Shown in pieces: positions 7,576 through 17,334 of a DNA stretch of 64,000 bases. The stretch is from the NCBI GenBank assembly GCA_963786395.1, contig CAWAZD010000009.1, positions 62,001-126,000 on the forward strand, in the 5' to 3' direction. Below the pieces are notes generated by a model, which saw only the letters and a list, made by a program, of their open reading frames with translations, was not told the DNA's origin and searched no databases. This DNA is from Fen-1301 sp963786395. Lineage in GTDB: Bacteria; Bacteroidota; Ignavibacteria; Ignavibacteriales; Ignavibacteriaceae. Position 1 is the first letter of the stretch. Each line of letters starts with the position of its first letter. Position numbers and translations under genes: made by a program.

Positions 7576-10500
7576 ATGTTTAACAATTATATGAATTATA
7601 TGAATTCCGGTTTTCAGAAGTTAACAGATTTATTAAATAAAAGAATTATGATTATTGATGGTGCCATGGGGACTATGATCCAAAGGCACAATTTAACCGA
7701 AAAAGATTTCGGAGGTGAAAGGTTTAAAGACCATAAGCATGATCTAAAAGGAAATAATGATGTTCTCTCAATTACTCAACCGGAAATTATTAAAAATATA
7801 CACAGAAAATATCTTGAAGCAGGCGCTGATATAATTGAAACAAACACTTTCAGCTCTACCGCAATTGCCCAGGCGGATTACCAACTTGAACATTTACCCT
7901 ATGAACTTAATTTTGAATCTGCTAAAATTGCTAAAGAGGCAGCTTTAGAATACACTTCTAAAACTCCCGATAAACCAAGATTCGTAGCAGGGGCACTCGG
8001 TCCGACGAACAAAAGTTTATCACTTTCACCTGATGTAAATGATCCGGGCTATAGGGCTGCTACTTTTGATGAAATATGTTCAGCTTATTATGATCAGGTA
8101 AGGGGATTAGTAGCTGGTGGAGTTGATATCCTGCTTATAGAAACCATCTTTGATACTTTGAACAGCAAGGCGGCTATTTTTGCTGTTGAAAAATACTGCG
8201 ATGAAAATAATCTGCGAATTCCCGTAATGATATCCGGGACTATTGTTGATATGAGCGGAAGAACTTTATCCGGACAGACAACAGAAGCATTTTTAATTTC
8301 AATCTCACATACCAAAAATTTATTGAGCGTTGGATTAAATTGTGCACTCGGGGCTAAACAAATGCGCCCGTTTATAGAAGAGCTTTCTGATAAAGCACCC
8401 TATTTTGTATCTGTATATCCAAACGCCGGACTCCCAAACGAAATGGGTGAATATGATGAAACTGCAGCTTCTATGGCTGCCGTATTAAAAGAATTTGGTG
8501 AAAGTGGTTTCTTTAATATCGTTGGTGGGTGCTGCGGTACCACTCCGGATCATATAAAAGCTATTGCCGAAACAGTGAAGAATTTTAACCCGCGGCGTTT
8601 TCCTGAAGTTGAAAACTATTTAAGACTAAGTGGCATGGAGCCTCTCATAATTAGACCCGAAACTAATTTTGTGAATATCGGCGAAAGAACCAATATAACC
8701 GGTTCGAAGAAATTCGAGAAACTGATTATGTCGAATGACTACGAGGGAGCTTTGTCCGTTGCAAGGCAACAGGTTGAAGGAGGAGCCCAGGTTCTAGATA
8801 TCAATATGGATGAAGGTCTGCTTGACTCGGAAGCTGCAATGGTTAAGTTTCTTAATCTTATTGCCGCAGAACCTGATATTGCCAAACTTCCAATTATGAT
8901 TGATTCATCTAAGTGGTCAGTAATTGAAGCCGGATTAAAATGTTTACAAGGTAAAGGTATTGTTAATTCGATAAGCATGAAGGAAGGTGAAGAGGCATTC
9001 AAAGATCATGCACGGAAAATATTAATGTACGGGGCCGCTGTTGTTGTAATGGCATTCGATGAAGAGGGGCAGGCAGTTACTTTTGAAAAAAGAATTAAAG
9101 TCTGCGAACGCGCATATAAAATTCTTACTGAGGATGTCGGGTTTCCGCCGCAGGATATAATATTTGACCCTAATATATTAACTGTTGCAACCGGAATTGA
9201 AGAACACAATAACTACGCTCTTGATTATATCGAAACTGTAAAATGGGTAAAAATGAATCTGCCCCTGGCTAAAATAAGCGGAGGTGTTAGTAATATTTCG
9301 TTTTCATTCCGAGGTAATAATACTGTACGCGAAGCAATGCATTCAGCCTTTCTTTTTCATGCAATTAAAGCGGGAATGGATATGGGTATTGTGAATGCCG
9401 GACAGCTTGAGATATATGAGGAAATTCCGAAAAATCTTCGCGAACTCGTTGAAGACGTTCTACTTAATAGAAGAACAGATGCAACCGAACGTCTTGTTGA
9501 ATTTGCTGAAACTATTAAACAAAAAGGAAAAGAAGCTGTAAAAATTGATGAGTGGAGAAATCTCCCTGTAAAGGAAAGATTGAAACATGCTTTAATAAAA
9601 GGGATTGTAGATTATATTGATGATGATACTGAAGAAGCACGCAAACTTTATAACCGCGCAATTGAAGTTATTGAAGGTCCGCTTATGGATGGGATGAGTG
9701 TGGTAGGTGATCTTTTCGGTTCAGGTAAAATGTTTCTTCCGCAAGTGGTAAAGAGTGCAAGGGTTATGAAGAAATCGGTTGCCTACCTAATCCCCTTTAT
9801 TGAACAGGAAAAAAAGGACTCAAACGATACACGTGAAGCCGGTAAAGTTTTAATGGCAACTGTGAAAGGCGATGTTCACGATATCGGGAAAAATATTGTA
9901 GGCGTAGTATTGGGATGCAATAACTATAAGGTGATTGATCTAGGTGTAATGGTACCTTCTGATAAAATTCTGCAGACAGCAATTGATGAAAATGTGGATG
10001 TAATTGGATTAAGTGGACTCATCACTCCATCGCTTGATGAGATGGTGCATGTTGCAAAAGAAATGGAGCGTAGAGGATTTAAAATACCGCTTATGATTGG
10101 TGGTGCAACTACTTCAAGAATACATACCGCGGTGAAAATTGCACCTGGATATAATAGCCCCGTAGTCCATGTACTCGATGCTTCTCGGAGTGTTGGAGTT
10201 GTGAGTAGTTTAATCAATCCCGACGAATCAATAAAAAATAAGTTTGGCGCTGATATTAAAGAAGAATACACCAGACTGCGTGAAGATCATTTGAAAAGGA
10301 AAGAAGAAAAAAATTATCTTAGTCTTGCTGAAGCACGCAGGAATAAATATAAAACCGACTGGAACAAAGCAGTTATTACTAATCCAGCCAATCCGGGAAT
10401 AACCGAATTCAGCGATTTTCCATTAAGTACATTAAGAGATTATATTGACTGGACCCCCTTCTTTATGACCTGGGAATTGAAAGGAAAATACCCGTCTATA

Positions 10501-11307
10501 TTTAAGGATGAGAAATACGGCGCCGAAGCTAAAAAATTATTTGATGATGCAAATAAATTGCTTGATTACATAATTAAAGAAAAACTCCTTTCTGCTAATG
10601 GTGTCATTGGTCTCTTTCCTGCAAACAGTGTTTCGGATGATGACATTGAGGTATATACTGATAGATCAGGGAAAGGCGTTAAAGGTGTGCTTCATTCTCT
10701 CCGTTCTCAACTAAAGAAATCTGATAATGTTCCTAATATTGCTCTGGCAGATTACATAGCACCAAAGGATTCGGGTATGAGAGATTATATAGGAGCATTT
10801 GCGGTTACCACGGGTATTGGAATTGAAAAACTAATTGATAAGTTCCATGGTGAACATGATGATTATAATGAGATTTTAACTAAGGCACTTGCTGATAGGC
10901 TAGCTGAAGCATTTGCGGAATATCTCCATCTTATGGTAAGAAAAAAATATTGGGGATATGCTCCAGAGGAAGAATTAAATTCCGTGGAATTGATTAAAGA
11001 AAATTATCAGGGAATTCGCCCGGCACCCGGTTACTCGGCACAACCCGATCATACTGAAAAAATAATAATATGGGATTTACTCGAAGTTGAAAAGAGAACT
11101 GGCATTAAATTAACAGAAAGTATGGCAATGTATCCGGCTTCATCAGTTAGCGGACTATATTTCGCGCACCCCGATGCAAAGTATTTTAATGTTGGTAATA
11201 TCGGCAAAGACCAGGTGACGGACTATCATAAGAGAAAAGGCATGAGTATGGATGAAATTGAACGCTGGCTAGGTCCAATTCTCAATTATGAAAAAGGAGA
11301 GAGCTGA
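7576..11307 (+). CDS. metH: Cobalamin-dependent methionine synthase
   Basis: MetH transfers a methyl group from methyltetrahydrofolate to homocysteine through cobalamin. All four modules are present in 1243 residues. The homocysteine domain is at 1-330, with zinc ligands in GLNCALG and GGCCGTTPDHI. The pterin domain is at about 365-625 (NIGERTNITGSKKF; EGGAQVLDINMDEG). The cap and B12-binding domains are at about 660-895, with DVHDIGKNIVG carrying the axial His. The AdoMet reactivation domain is C-terminal, with RPAPGYSAQPDH. No B12 riboswitch is visible in the short 73-base leader. No clear ribosome site decides among the ATGs at 7576, 7591 and 7600. Confidence 0.97.
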   Translation: MFNNYMNYMNSGFQKLTDLLNKRIMIIDGAMGTMIQRHNLTEKDFGGERFKDHKHDLKGNNDVLSITQPEIIKNIHRKYLEAGADIIETNTFSSTAIAQADYQLEHLPYELNFESAKIAKEAALEYTSKTPDKPRFVAGALGPTNKSLSLSPDVNDPGYRAATFDEICSAYYDQVRGLVAGGVDILLIETIFDTLNSKAAIFAVEKYCDENNLRIPVMISGTIVDMSGRTLSGQTTEAFLISISHTKNLLSVGLNCALGAKQMRPFIEELSDKAPYFVSVYPNAGLPNEMGEYDETAASMAAVLKEFGESGFFNIVGGCCGTTPDHIKAIAETVKNFNPRRFPEVENYLRLSGMEPLIIRPETNFVNIGERTNITGSKKFEKLIMSNDYEGALSVARQQVEGGAQVLDINMDEGLLDSEAAMVKFLNLIAAEPDIAKLPIMIDSSKWSVIEAGLKCLQGKGIVNSISMKEGEEAFKDHARKILMYGAAVVVMAFDEEGQAVTFEKRIKVCERAYKILTEDVGFPPQDIIFDPNILTVATGIEEHNNYALDYIETVKWVKMNLPLAKISGGVSNISFSFRGNNTVREAMHSAFLFHAIKAGMDMGIVNAGQLEIYEEIPKNLRELVEDVLLNRRTDATERLVEFAETIKQKGKEAVKIDEWRNLPVKERLKHALIKGIVDYIDDDTEEARKLYNRAIEVIEGPLMDGMSVVGDLFGSGKMFLPQVVKSARVMKKSVAYLIPFIEQEKKDSNDTREAGKVLMATVKGDVHDIGKNIVGVVLGCNNYKVIDLGVMVPSDKILQTAIDENVDVIGLSGLITPSLDEMVHVAKEMERRGFKIPLMIGGATTSRIHTAVKIAPGYNSPVVHVLDASRSVGVVSSLINPDESIKNKFGADIKEEYTRLREDHLKRKEEKNYLSLAEARRNKYKTDWNKAVITNPANPGITEFSDFPLSTLRDYIDWTPFFMTWELKGKYPSIFKDEKYGAEAKKLFDDANKLLDYIIKEKLLSANGVIGLFPANSVSDDDIEVYTDRSGKGVKGVLHSLRSQLKKSDNVPNIALADYIAPKDSGMRDYIGAFAVTTGIGIEKLIDKFHGEHDDYNEILTKALADRLAEAFAEYLHLMVRKKYWGYAPEEELNSVELIKENYQGIRPAPGYSAQPDHTEKIIIWDLLEVEKRTGIKLTESMAMYPASSVSGLYFAHPDAKYFNVGNIGKDQVTDYHKRKGMSMDEIERWLGPILNYEKGES

Positions 11308-11310
11308 GTT

Positions 11311-11331
11311 CCCCCCCGATGGGGGTATTTT
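11311..11331 (+). terminator. Candidate terminator after metH
   Basis: A GC-only stem of five to six pairs (CCCCC, loop GAT, GGGGG) is followed by TATTTT, four bases after the metH stop. The stem is short but strong. Confidence 0.5.
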
Positions 11332-11370
11332 GCACGCTAAAGCACGCTTTCGCACGCTAAAGCACGCTAA
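11331..11370. repeat. Four tandem 10-bp repeats
   Basis: Four exact-period units of the form nGCACGCTaa (the second ends in ttt) lie directly after the metH hairpin. They contain no gene. The rest of the interval to 11478 shows nothing further. Confidence 0.8.
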
Positions 11371-11478
11371 ATTCAGTTCAAACCGGCTTTAAGGCCTAAT
11401 CAAACCATGTGCAAACCTGAAATAGGCTCCCTGAAGTTACAGAAATTATTAAGGAAGCAGAGATTTACCAATTCAAAT

Positions 11479-13881
11479 CTATTTCAGTAAAACAAGTTTT
11501 TTTACTGATGTATAATTCCCCGCGGTTAGTTTATACAGGTATACTCCTGAAGGCAATCCTTTCGCATTAAATATTGCCGAGTAATTCCCGGGAGCTTTAT
11601 TCTCATCAAGAAGTGTCATTACCTCATTACCCAGAATATCAAAGATCTTAATTGTCACATTACCTGCCGCAGGTAAGGAGTATTTTATCACTGTTGTCGG
11701 ATTAAATGGATTCGGAAAGTTCTGTCCAAGATTATATGTAATAGGATTTTGAACAGTTTGTTTTATGCTCGTTATTGAATTATACTTAACGCGGGCATTA
11801 GTTATTGCAGTCCTAACATTATCCAGATTTAGATCGCAGGCAAGTGCAAAAGCCACATCAATACTATCACCGGTTCCAATTGTAGTCGGTCCCGAAGAGG
11901 TAATATTTGCAATGTCTGTTGGACCTGCTGAAGTTGTTGTTAGTCCGGAAATAAGGGCAGCCCATTTAGACCCTATATCATATGGAAATGTCTGGTTCGA
12001 TATGGCATAGAAACCATAATTGGTTCCGGATAAAAGACCAATTCCTATTGTAGTATCCGGGCTCCACCCTAAATGATGAACATAACCGAAGCTGCCGGTA
12101 CTATCCCATGCGGTTAGATCATTCAACCCGGATCCCTCTATCATGTCCCAGTCAAAGTAAAGCCCGGTGTAAAGTCCAGTCAGTGGAGCCCCCGATGTAT
12201 TTATAATAGTATAACGTAATATAATATAATTTTTATCTGCCGGATCTATAAATGAATATGATTGCAAATGTACAGTAACACCAACCTTGTTTGCAGAAGA
12301 AATCCCGCCATCGGCAAATATTGTAGAACCCTGTATATCGCTTTTGGTTCCAGGTGTACTTATTTTAAATGGCTGTATTGTAATAAAACTTCCATCCTCA
12401 CCCCCGCTATTATTCCTTATACAATCACTTATAGTAGTAGCAGTTGTACCAATTATTAATGCACCCTCAAACATAAAGTTTGGACCACCCTGGAAATGGA
12501 AACCGTTCCCTTCCAGGTCATTGGGAAAATCATTAAAACCCAGATTCCCCTTGGCTGTTAATGTAAGCGTTATGTCATTACCTGACTGGGTTGCAAAGTT
12601 GGGATTCGCCTGAGCACCTATCCATTGAAAATCTGAATAGCTGCCATCACTGAAGCTTAAAATAAAATCCAGAGGAGTATTACTCGGTATCGAATTAGAA
12701 ATAGTAAAAGTAAATGGGTTAGTGTAATTATCAATTGTCTGAAGAGTTCCTAAAACCCCCGGACTAAAATTTCCGTTCACTATGGTTGAATAACTGTTCT
12801 TGTTTACAAGTGATACTGAAAGTGCTGAAGTTGGAGAAAGATAATTTTCGAATTGTACTCTCACTGTAATTGTTTCTCCGGGTTCGAGTATTCCATTATT
12901 GTTTCCCCCTGGTGCCTCATCAGAAAAAGCAACCTTTATTGCCCTGCTTGATTCGGAATTAAGATTACTAACTGCTTTAAATGCGTTAATTCTTCCTCCA
13001 CCTAAAAGATTAGTCAAACCCGGATTCTGGGTAGATATGTCATCGCAGTTAACTCTTACCTGTTCCCTTATCTGCTCGCTGGTATATAGAGGAAATTTAG
13101 AGGCAACCAATGCACATACACCGGAGGCTAATGGCGAAGCCATTGATGTTCCTTCCAAAGTTAGATAAGTATTAGGTTGCCAGGTTGAGTAAATACCAGA
13201 TCCGGGCGCGCATACTCCTAACAAATGTCCATAATTTGAAAAACCGGATAATTGATCATTGAAATCTGTAGAACCTACAGAAAGAACACCATTAAAATCA
13301 GCTGGATAAAAAAGTTCTGTACTGCCGCTATTGCCGGCCGCACAAACTACGACCGCTCCTTTGCTTATTGCATAGTCTATTGTTTCCTGCCCGAGTATAG
13401 AATATCCGCTTCCGCCCCAGCTGCAGTTAATAACTTTTGCGTGCATATCTGCAGCGTAAACTATACCCTCAAATCCGAAAGATATTAATGGCTCTAATCC
13501 GAGTCTTATGTCATCCTCCGAAACTTTAACAGGTAATATTTTACATTTATAACCTATAGATGCAATACCAACTCCGTTGTTGGTTACTGCCGAAGCTATG
13601 CCCGCAACATGTGTTCCATGGTCAGGACGGTCTTCAATTGGATTATTATCCGGAGTTGCTATTCCATTATTTCCAAGACCGCCGAAATCCCACCCATGAT
13701 AGTCGTCTATATAACCATTATGGTCATCATCAATCCCATTATCAGGTATTTCACCCCAGTTACGAAATATGTTTGCCGCTAGATCAGGATGCGGCCAGTC
13801 TACTCCTGTATCTACAATTCCAATAACTACCGAAGTATCTCCGGTAGTTATTCCCCATGCCGCTGCTGCATTAATATTCAA
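11479..13881 (-). CDS. Subtilisin-family (S8) protease, catalytic part with T9SS sorting domain (frameshifted from its N-terminus)
   Basis: An 800-residue reading frame holds the whole S8 catalytic domain: Asp24 in GIVDTGVDWPHPDL, His88 in DHGTHVAGIAS, the oxyanion Asn in VVCAAGNSGS, and Ser in GTSMASPLASG. A long beta-rich region follows (about 310-710). The last 80 residues are a type A type IX secretion sorting domain (NFPNPFNPTTVIKYSLP; GLPSGVYLYKL; KLVLLK). It can only begin at a TTG within the previous frame. The signal peptide and propeptide are in the adjacent upstream frame (13871-14329), so both are one gene broken by a single-base shift near 13875-13881. The intact protein would be about 950 residues, exported and surface-attached or released. 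Confidence 0.88.
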   Translation of the reverse strand: MNINAAAAWGITTGDTSVVIGIVDTGVDWPHPDLAANIFRNWGEIPDNGIDDDHNGYIDDYHGWDFGGLGNNGIATPDNNPIEDRPDHGTHVAGIASAVTNNGVGIASIGYKCKILPVKVSEDDIRLGLEPLISFGFEGIVYAADMHAKVINCSWGGSGYSILGQETIDYAISKGAVVVCAAGNSGSTELFYPADFNGVLSVGSTDFNDQLSGFSNYGHLLGVCAPGSGIYSTWQPNTYLTLEGTSMASPLASGVCALVASKFPLYTSEQIREQVRVNCDDISTQNPGLTNLLGGGRINAFKAVSNLNSESSRAIKVAFSDEAPGGNNNGILEPGETITVRVQFENYLSPTSALSVSLVNKNSYSTIVNGNFSPGVLGTLQTIDNYTNPFTFTISNSIPSNTPLDFILSFSDGSYSDFQWIGAQANPNFATQSGNDITLTLTAKGNLGFNDFPNDLEGNGFHFQGGPNFMFEGALIIGTTATTISDCIRNNSGGEDGSFITIQPFKISTPGTKSDIQGSTIFADGGISSANKVGVTVHLQSYSFIDPADKNYIILRYTIINTSGAPLTGLYTGLYFDWDMIEGSGLNDLTAWDSTGSFGYVHHLGWSPDTTIGIGLLSGTNYGFYAISNQTFPYDIGSKWAALISGLTTTSAGPTDIANITSSGPTTIGTGDSIDVAFALACDLNLDNVRTAITNARVKYNSITSIKQTVQNPITYNLGQNFPNPFNPTTVIKYSLPAAGNVTIKIFDILGNEVMTLLDENKAPGNYSAIFNAKGLPSGVYLYKLTAGNYTSVKKLVLLK

Positions 13882-14329
13882 TTAATGAAGTCTGACTGCC
13901 GTAACTTGGGTCGTTAGGCGTAAAATTAACCGGATACATGAACTTAGGCTCAGCCCATTCTATCTCGCCCGAAGCTTTCAACTGCTTTGATACAAAGTAT
14001 GGATCATCATTGGAGTCATATTTCATGATTATTATTTTATCAAGTCCGGTACCCGTGTTGGTTTTATTCAGAAATGTTTTAACTGAATTAACCTTAAATA
14101 CATTCATCACCTTGCTTAACCCGGAGGTAAGAATTGCACTTTTGTTCAAACCGGTTGAGGGAACACTTTTCAACTTTACAACAATTGTATGGCTCATATA
14201 ATAAGTATTATTATTCATTAACACTTTTGTGTTGTTGGTATAAAAACCAAAAGCAAAAAGTGGAATTAACAATAATATAAAATACTGTATTGGTTTAGTG
14301 AGCAGCCGGCAGTTCATATGATTTCTCAT
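13871..14329 (-). CDS. N-terminal fragment of the S8 protease: signal peptide and propeptide
   Basis: A 152-residue fragment with a signal peptide (hydrophobic IQYFILLLIPLFAFGFY) and a protease propeptide-like domain (TIVVKLKS...; a VKTFLN segment; then IEWAEPKFMYPVNFTPNDPSYGSQ). The last segment is what normally precedes the first residues of an S8 catalytic domain. The frame stops at TAA 13871, while the catalytic frame opens at the TTG ending at 13881. Continuation needs a +1 shift (one extra base, or two missing) in the 11 bases of overlap. Either a real mutation or a sequence error would explain it. Confidence 0.8.
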   Translation of the reverse strand: MRNHMNCRLLTKPIQYFILLLIPLFAFGFYTNNTKVLMNNNTYYMSHTIVVKLKSVPSTGLNKSAILTSGLSKVMNVFKVNSVKTFLNKTNTGTGLDKIIIMKYDSNDDPYFVSKQLKASGEIEWAEPKFMYPVNFTPNDPSYGSQTSLIEY

Positions 14330-14438
14330 TAAATATTGTTTATGATACCAGAGAAAATATTAAAAAAACTTTAAATACAAGCTATTATTCCTTAATTTTT
14401 ACACTCTATTTATAACAAATTATGATAATAGTGATATA

Positions 14439-16118
14439 ATGGACAGCATAGACGAATTAAAGAATAAAGTTCAATCCGCATATAAGATCTGGGAAACATC
14501 TACATATAATAAATCATTGGGAAAGTCTCCTGAACGACAAAAAGTGTTTACTACCGTATCATTTAATCCGGTCAAACCTCTGTATTTCCCGAATGATGCC
14601 ATTGAAAATTATGTCGAAGAAATTGGCTTCCCGGGTGAATTCCCTTTCACCAGAGGTATTCAGCCAACAATGTACCGTGGAAGATTCTGGACCATGAGAC
14701 AGTACGCGGGATTTGGAAATCCTAAGGAATCCAATAAACGTTACCGCTACCTGCTTGAACATGGCACTTCGGGTTTGTCTGTCGCATTCGATTTGCCTAC
14801 TCAAATAGGCTACGATAGCGACGATCCCATTGCCGCCGGTGAAGTAGGTAAAGTTGGCGTTGCCATTGATTCTCTTGCAGACATGGAAATTCTATTTGAT
14901 AAAATCCCCCTTGATAAAATATCAACTTCCATGACTATAAACGCTTCAGCTTCTGTGCTGCTTGCAATGTATATTGCTGTTGCCGAAAAACAAGGAGTAT
15001 CTAAAGATAAAATCAGCGGCACTATTCAGAACGATATTCTAAAAGAATATATCGCCCGCGGGACTTACATCTACCCGCCCAAACATTCCATGAGGCTAAT
15101 AACCAATATCTTTGAGTACTGCGCAAAAGAAGTTCCTAAATGGAATACTATTTCCATCTCCGGTTATCATATCAGGGAAGCTGGTTCCACCGCTGCCCAG
15201 GAAGTGGGCTTCACGCTTGCAAATGGAATTACTTATGTAGAAGCCGCCATAAAAACCGGTCTTGATGTTGATCAGTTTGCCGGACAACTTTCATTCTTCT
15301 TTAACTCTCATAACGATTTACTTGAAGAAGTAGCAAAATTCCGCGCAGCCCGCAGGCTATGGGCAAAAATCATGAAGGATAGATTCGGCGCTAAAAAAGC
15401 TAAGTCTATGATGATGAGGTTTCATTCCCAAACCGCAGGCTCCACTCTCACTGCTCAGCAGACCGATAATAATATTGTTAGAGTTACAATCCAAACTCTC
15501 GCTGCCGTACTTGGTGGTACCCAGAGCCTGCACACTAATTCTAAAGATGAAGCCCTGGCTCTTCCTACAGAAAACTCAGTTCGTACTGCACTCAGAACTC
15601 AGCAGATTGTTGCTTATGAAAGTGGTATTACAAATACTATCGATCCCCTTGCCGGTTCCTACTATATAGAGGAAATGACAGATCAAATTGAAAAAGAAGC
15701 CTCAGATTATATTGATAAGATCGATGCTATGGGCGGGGTAATCGCCGCTATCGAAGAAGGATATATTCAATCCGAAATCCAAAACGCTTCTTATAAGTTT
15801 GAAAAAGAAATGGAAAAAGGTGAAAGAATCATTGTAGGCATGAATAAATTCCAGGTTAAGGAAAAAGAACATCTTGACCTGTTAAAAATTGATATAAAGG
15901 TTCAGGAAGATCAAATAAAATTCCTAAACAAAATAAAGAACGAAAGGAATAATGTTGAAGTTAAAAACAAACTCGCTGCATTAGAACTTGCATCACGTGG
16001 TGACAACAATTTAATGCCGTATATTTTAGATGCTGTTAAATCGTATGCAAGCGTTGGGGAAATTTGCAATACAATGAGATTAGTGCACGGGGAATATAAG
16101 GAAACAGTGGTTATATAA
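14439..16118 (+). CDS. Methylmalonyl-CoA mutase, large catalytic subunit (separate B12 domain type)
   Basis: The 559-residue protein is the TIM-barrel substrate-binding part of the mutase that interconverts (R)-methylmalonyl-CoA and succinyl-CoA. It has the substrate motif TMYRGRFWTMRQYAGFG, the barrel Arg in LKEYIARGTYIYPP, the active-site Tyr-His pair in SGYHIREAG, and RFHSQTAGSTLTAQQ. The Tyr and Arg positions fit methylmalonyl- rather than isobutyryl-CoA specificity (family knowledge). It lacks the C-terminal cobalamin-binding domain, as in archaeal two-subunit enzymes, so a small B12 subunit must be encoded elsewhere. Its stop overlaps the start of the epimerase gene. The pair links propionyl-CoA with the TCA cycle. 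Confidence 0.93.
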   Translation: MDSIDELKNKVQSAYKIWETSTYNKSLGKSPERQKVFTTVSFNPVKPLYFPNDAIENYVEEIGFPGEFPFTRGIQPTMYRGRFWTMRQYAGFGNPKESNKRYRYLLEHGTSGLSVAFDLPTQIGYDSDDPIAAGEVGKVGVAIDSLADMEILFDKIPLDKISTSMTINASASVLLAMYIAVAEKQGVSKDKISGTIQNDILKEYIARGTYIYPPKHSMRLITNIFEYCAKEVPKWNTISISGYHIREAGSTAAQEVGFTLANGITYVEAAIKTGLDVDQFAGQLSFFFNSHNDLLEEVAKFRAARRLWAKIMKDRFGAKKAKSMMMRFHSQTAGSTLTAQQTDNNIVRVTIQTLAAVLGGTQSLHTNSKDEALALPTENSVRTALRTQQIVAYESGITNTIDPLAGSYYIEEMTDQIEKEASDYIDKIDAMGGVIAAIEEGYIQSEIQNASYKFEKEMEKGERIIVGMNKFQVKEKEHLDLLKIDIKVQEDQIKFLNKIKNERNNVEVKNKLAALELASRGDNNLMPYILDAVKSYASVGEICNTMRLVHGEYKETVVI

Positions 16119-16531
16119 TGGAAACCAAAAAAATCGAACACATTGGTATTGCCGTAAAAAATCTCGATGAGTCTGTTAAATATTATCAGGATGCCTTCGG
16201 CTTGAAGTGCTATCTGATTGAAGAAGTAAAGGAACAAAATGTCAGGACTGCATTCTTCAATGTGGGGGGAACTAAGATTGAATTGCTTGAATCAACCACC
16301 CCCGATGGTCCTATTGGAAAATTTATTGAAAAGAAAGGAGAGGGGGTTCACCATATCGCATTCGCGGTTAACAATATTGACTCCTCCCTCACAGAATTAA
16401 GTAACAAGGGAATTCAACTTATTGACAAACAATCGAAAAAAGGTGCTGAAGGTTTAGATGTCGCTTTTCTTCATCCTAAAGCATCCTTCGGCGTTCTTAT
16501 AGAGCTGTGTGAAAAAAATAATCAGAAATAA
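16118..16531 (+). CDS. mce: Methylmalonyl-CoA epimerase
   Basis: A 137-residue vicinal-oxygen-chelate protein that racemises (S)- and (R)-methylmalonyl-CoA. Metal ligands are visible as His in IEHIGIAVKNL, Glu in GTKIELLE, His in GVHHIAFAV, and Glu in GVLIELCE. The start overlaps the mutase stop as TAATG, a classic coupling arrangement that supports the specific function over other VOC proteins. Confidence 0.93.
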   Translation: METKKIEHIGIAVKNLDESVKYYQDAFGLKCYLIEEVKEQNVRTAFFNVGGTKIELLESTTPDGPIGKFIEKKGEGVHHIAFAVNNIDSSLTELSNKGIQLIDKQSKKGAEGLDVAFLHPKASFGVLIELCEKNNQK

Positions 16532-17204
16532 TTCCAGGATTGCATATGCAACTGATTTAAATAAAAAGAATCAGTTAGTGAGAATATGGAAAACATTTCT
16601 AATCAGAAAGCATCATAAACTCGAACTTCTATTAACTGTATTATTACTGGCTATTTTTCTCGCTTCTTTTATCCGCTTCCTAAATCATATTGAACTAAGA
16701 GCCGGAGAAACTTTCTACGACCCCTTACTTAATTTAATTCGCCCCATTGATCTTACATGGGTTATTTTCAGCCTTATTTATATCAGCCTGATAACTGCTA
16801 TTATTTCTTTATCCCGCGAACCGTCTAATTTGTTATTTGCCCTGCAGGCATTTATTATCCTGGGTGTTATCAGAACTATCGCACTGCTCCTTATGCCTTT
16901 AAACCCTCCCCCGGGAATGCTTCCCTTAAACGATCCCTTTGTTCAAATGTTTGGACCCGGTGAAGTACTCACTAAAGATCTTTTCTTCTCAGGACATACG
17001 TCCACTCTGTTCCTGCTCTTCCTTACGGCTAATGGAAAAATTCTTAAAGGAATATTCCTTTTTTGTGCAATAATTGTTGGAATTTCGGTATTATTGCAGC
17101 ACGTACATTATTCTATAGATGTTTTTTCTGCCCCATTTTTCTCGTACGGATCTGTTAAATTAGCTGAACAGATTAAAAAAAGATACTTGGTTCACGCGCG
17201 TTAG
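16509..17204 (+). CDS. Membrane PAP2-like/sphingomyelin-synthase-related phosphatase
   Basis: 231 residues with about five or six hydrophobic helices. The catalytic signature SGHTSTLFLLF in one helix and HVHYSIDVFSAP in another gives the His-His-Asp triad of the PAP2_C (sphingomyelin synthase-related) family. These enzymes cleave or transfer phosphate head groups on lipids at the membrane. The usual third PAP2 motif with Lys and Arg is not evident, as expected for this subfamily. The start is uncertain: GTG 16509 overlaps the epimerase by 23 bases without a ribosome site, and GTG 16578 is an alternative. Substrate is unknown. Confidence 0.72.
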   Translation: MKKIIRNNSRIAYATDLNKKNQLVRIWKTFLIRKHHKLELLLTVLLLAIFLASFIRFLNHIELRAGETFYDPLLNLIRPIDLTWVIFSLIYISLITAIISLSREPSNLLFALQAFIILGVIRTIALLLMPLNPPPGMLPLNDPFVQMFGPGEVLTKDLFFSGHTSTLFLLFLTANGKILKGIFLFCAIIVGISVLLQHVHYSIDVFSAPFFSYGSVKLAEQIKKRYLVHAR

Positions 17205-17221
17205 CGCATCGAAAATTAGAT

Positions 17222-17248
17222 TGTCATTCCCGCGAAAGCGGGAATCCC
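17222..17248. repeat. Dispersed palindromic repeat, family A
   Basis: TGTCATTCCCGCG, then an A-rich loop, then CGGGAATCCC: a stem-loop seen at least five times in this form within intergenic DNA of the window. A shorter relative (CATTCTGAGCGAAGCGAAGAATC) follows at about 17270. Confidence 0.8.
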
Positions 17249-17334
17249 TTGATTTGTCTATACTTAATATCATTCTGAGCGAAGCGAAGAATCCGCTCTA
17301 TAAACTTATATTTATGAATTTTTCCTGAGTTGAT

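Noticed and set aside
13871..13881. Programmed +1 frameshift in the protease gene
   Set aside because: No slippery codon, internal Shine-Dalgarno or conserved stop context; a plain indel explains it, as in four other genes of the window.
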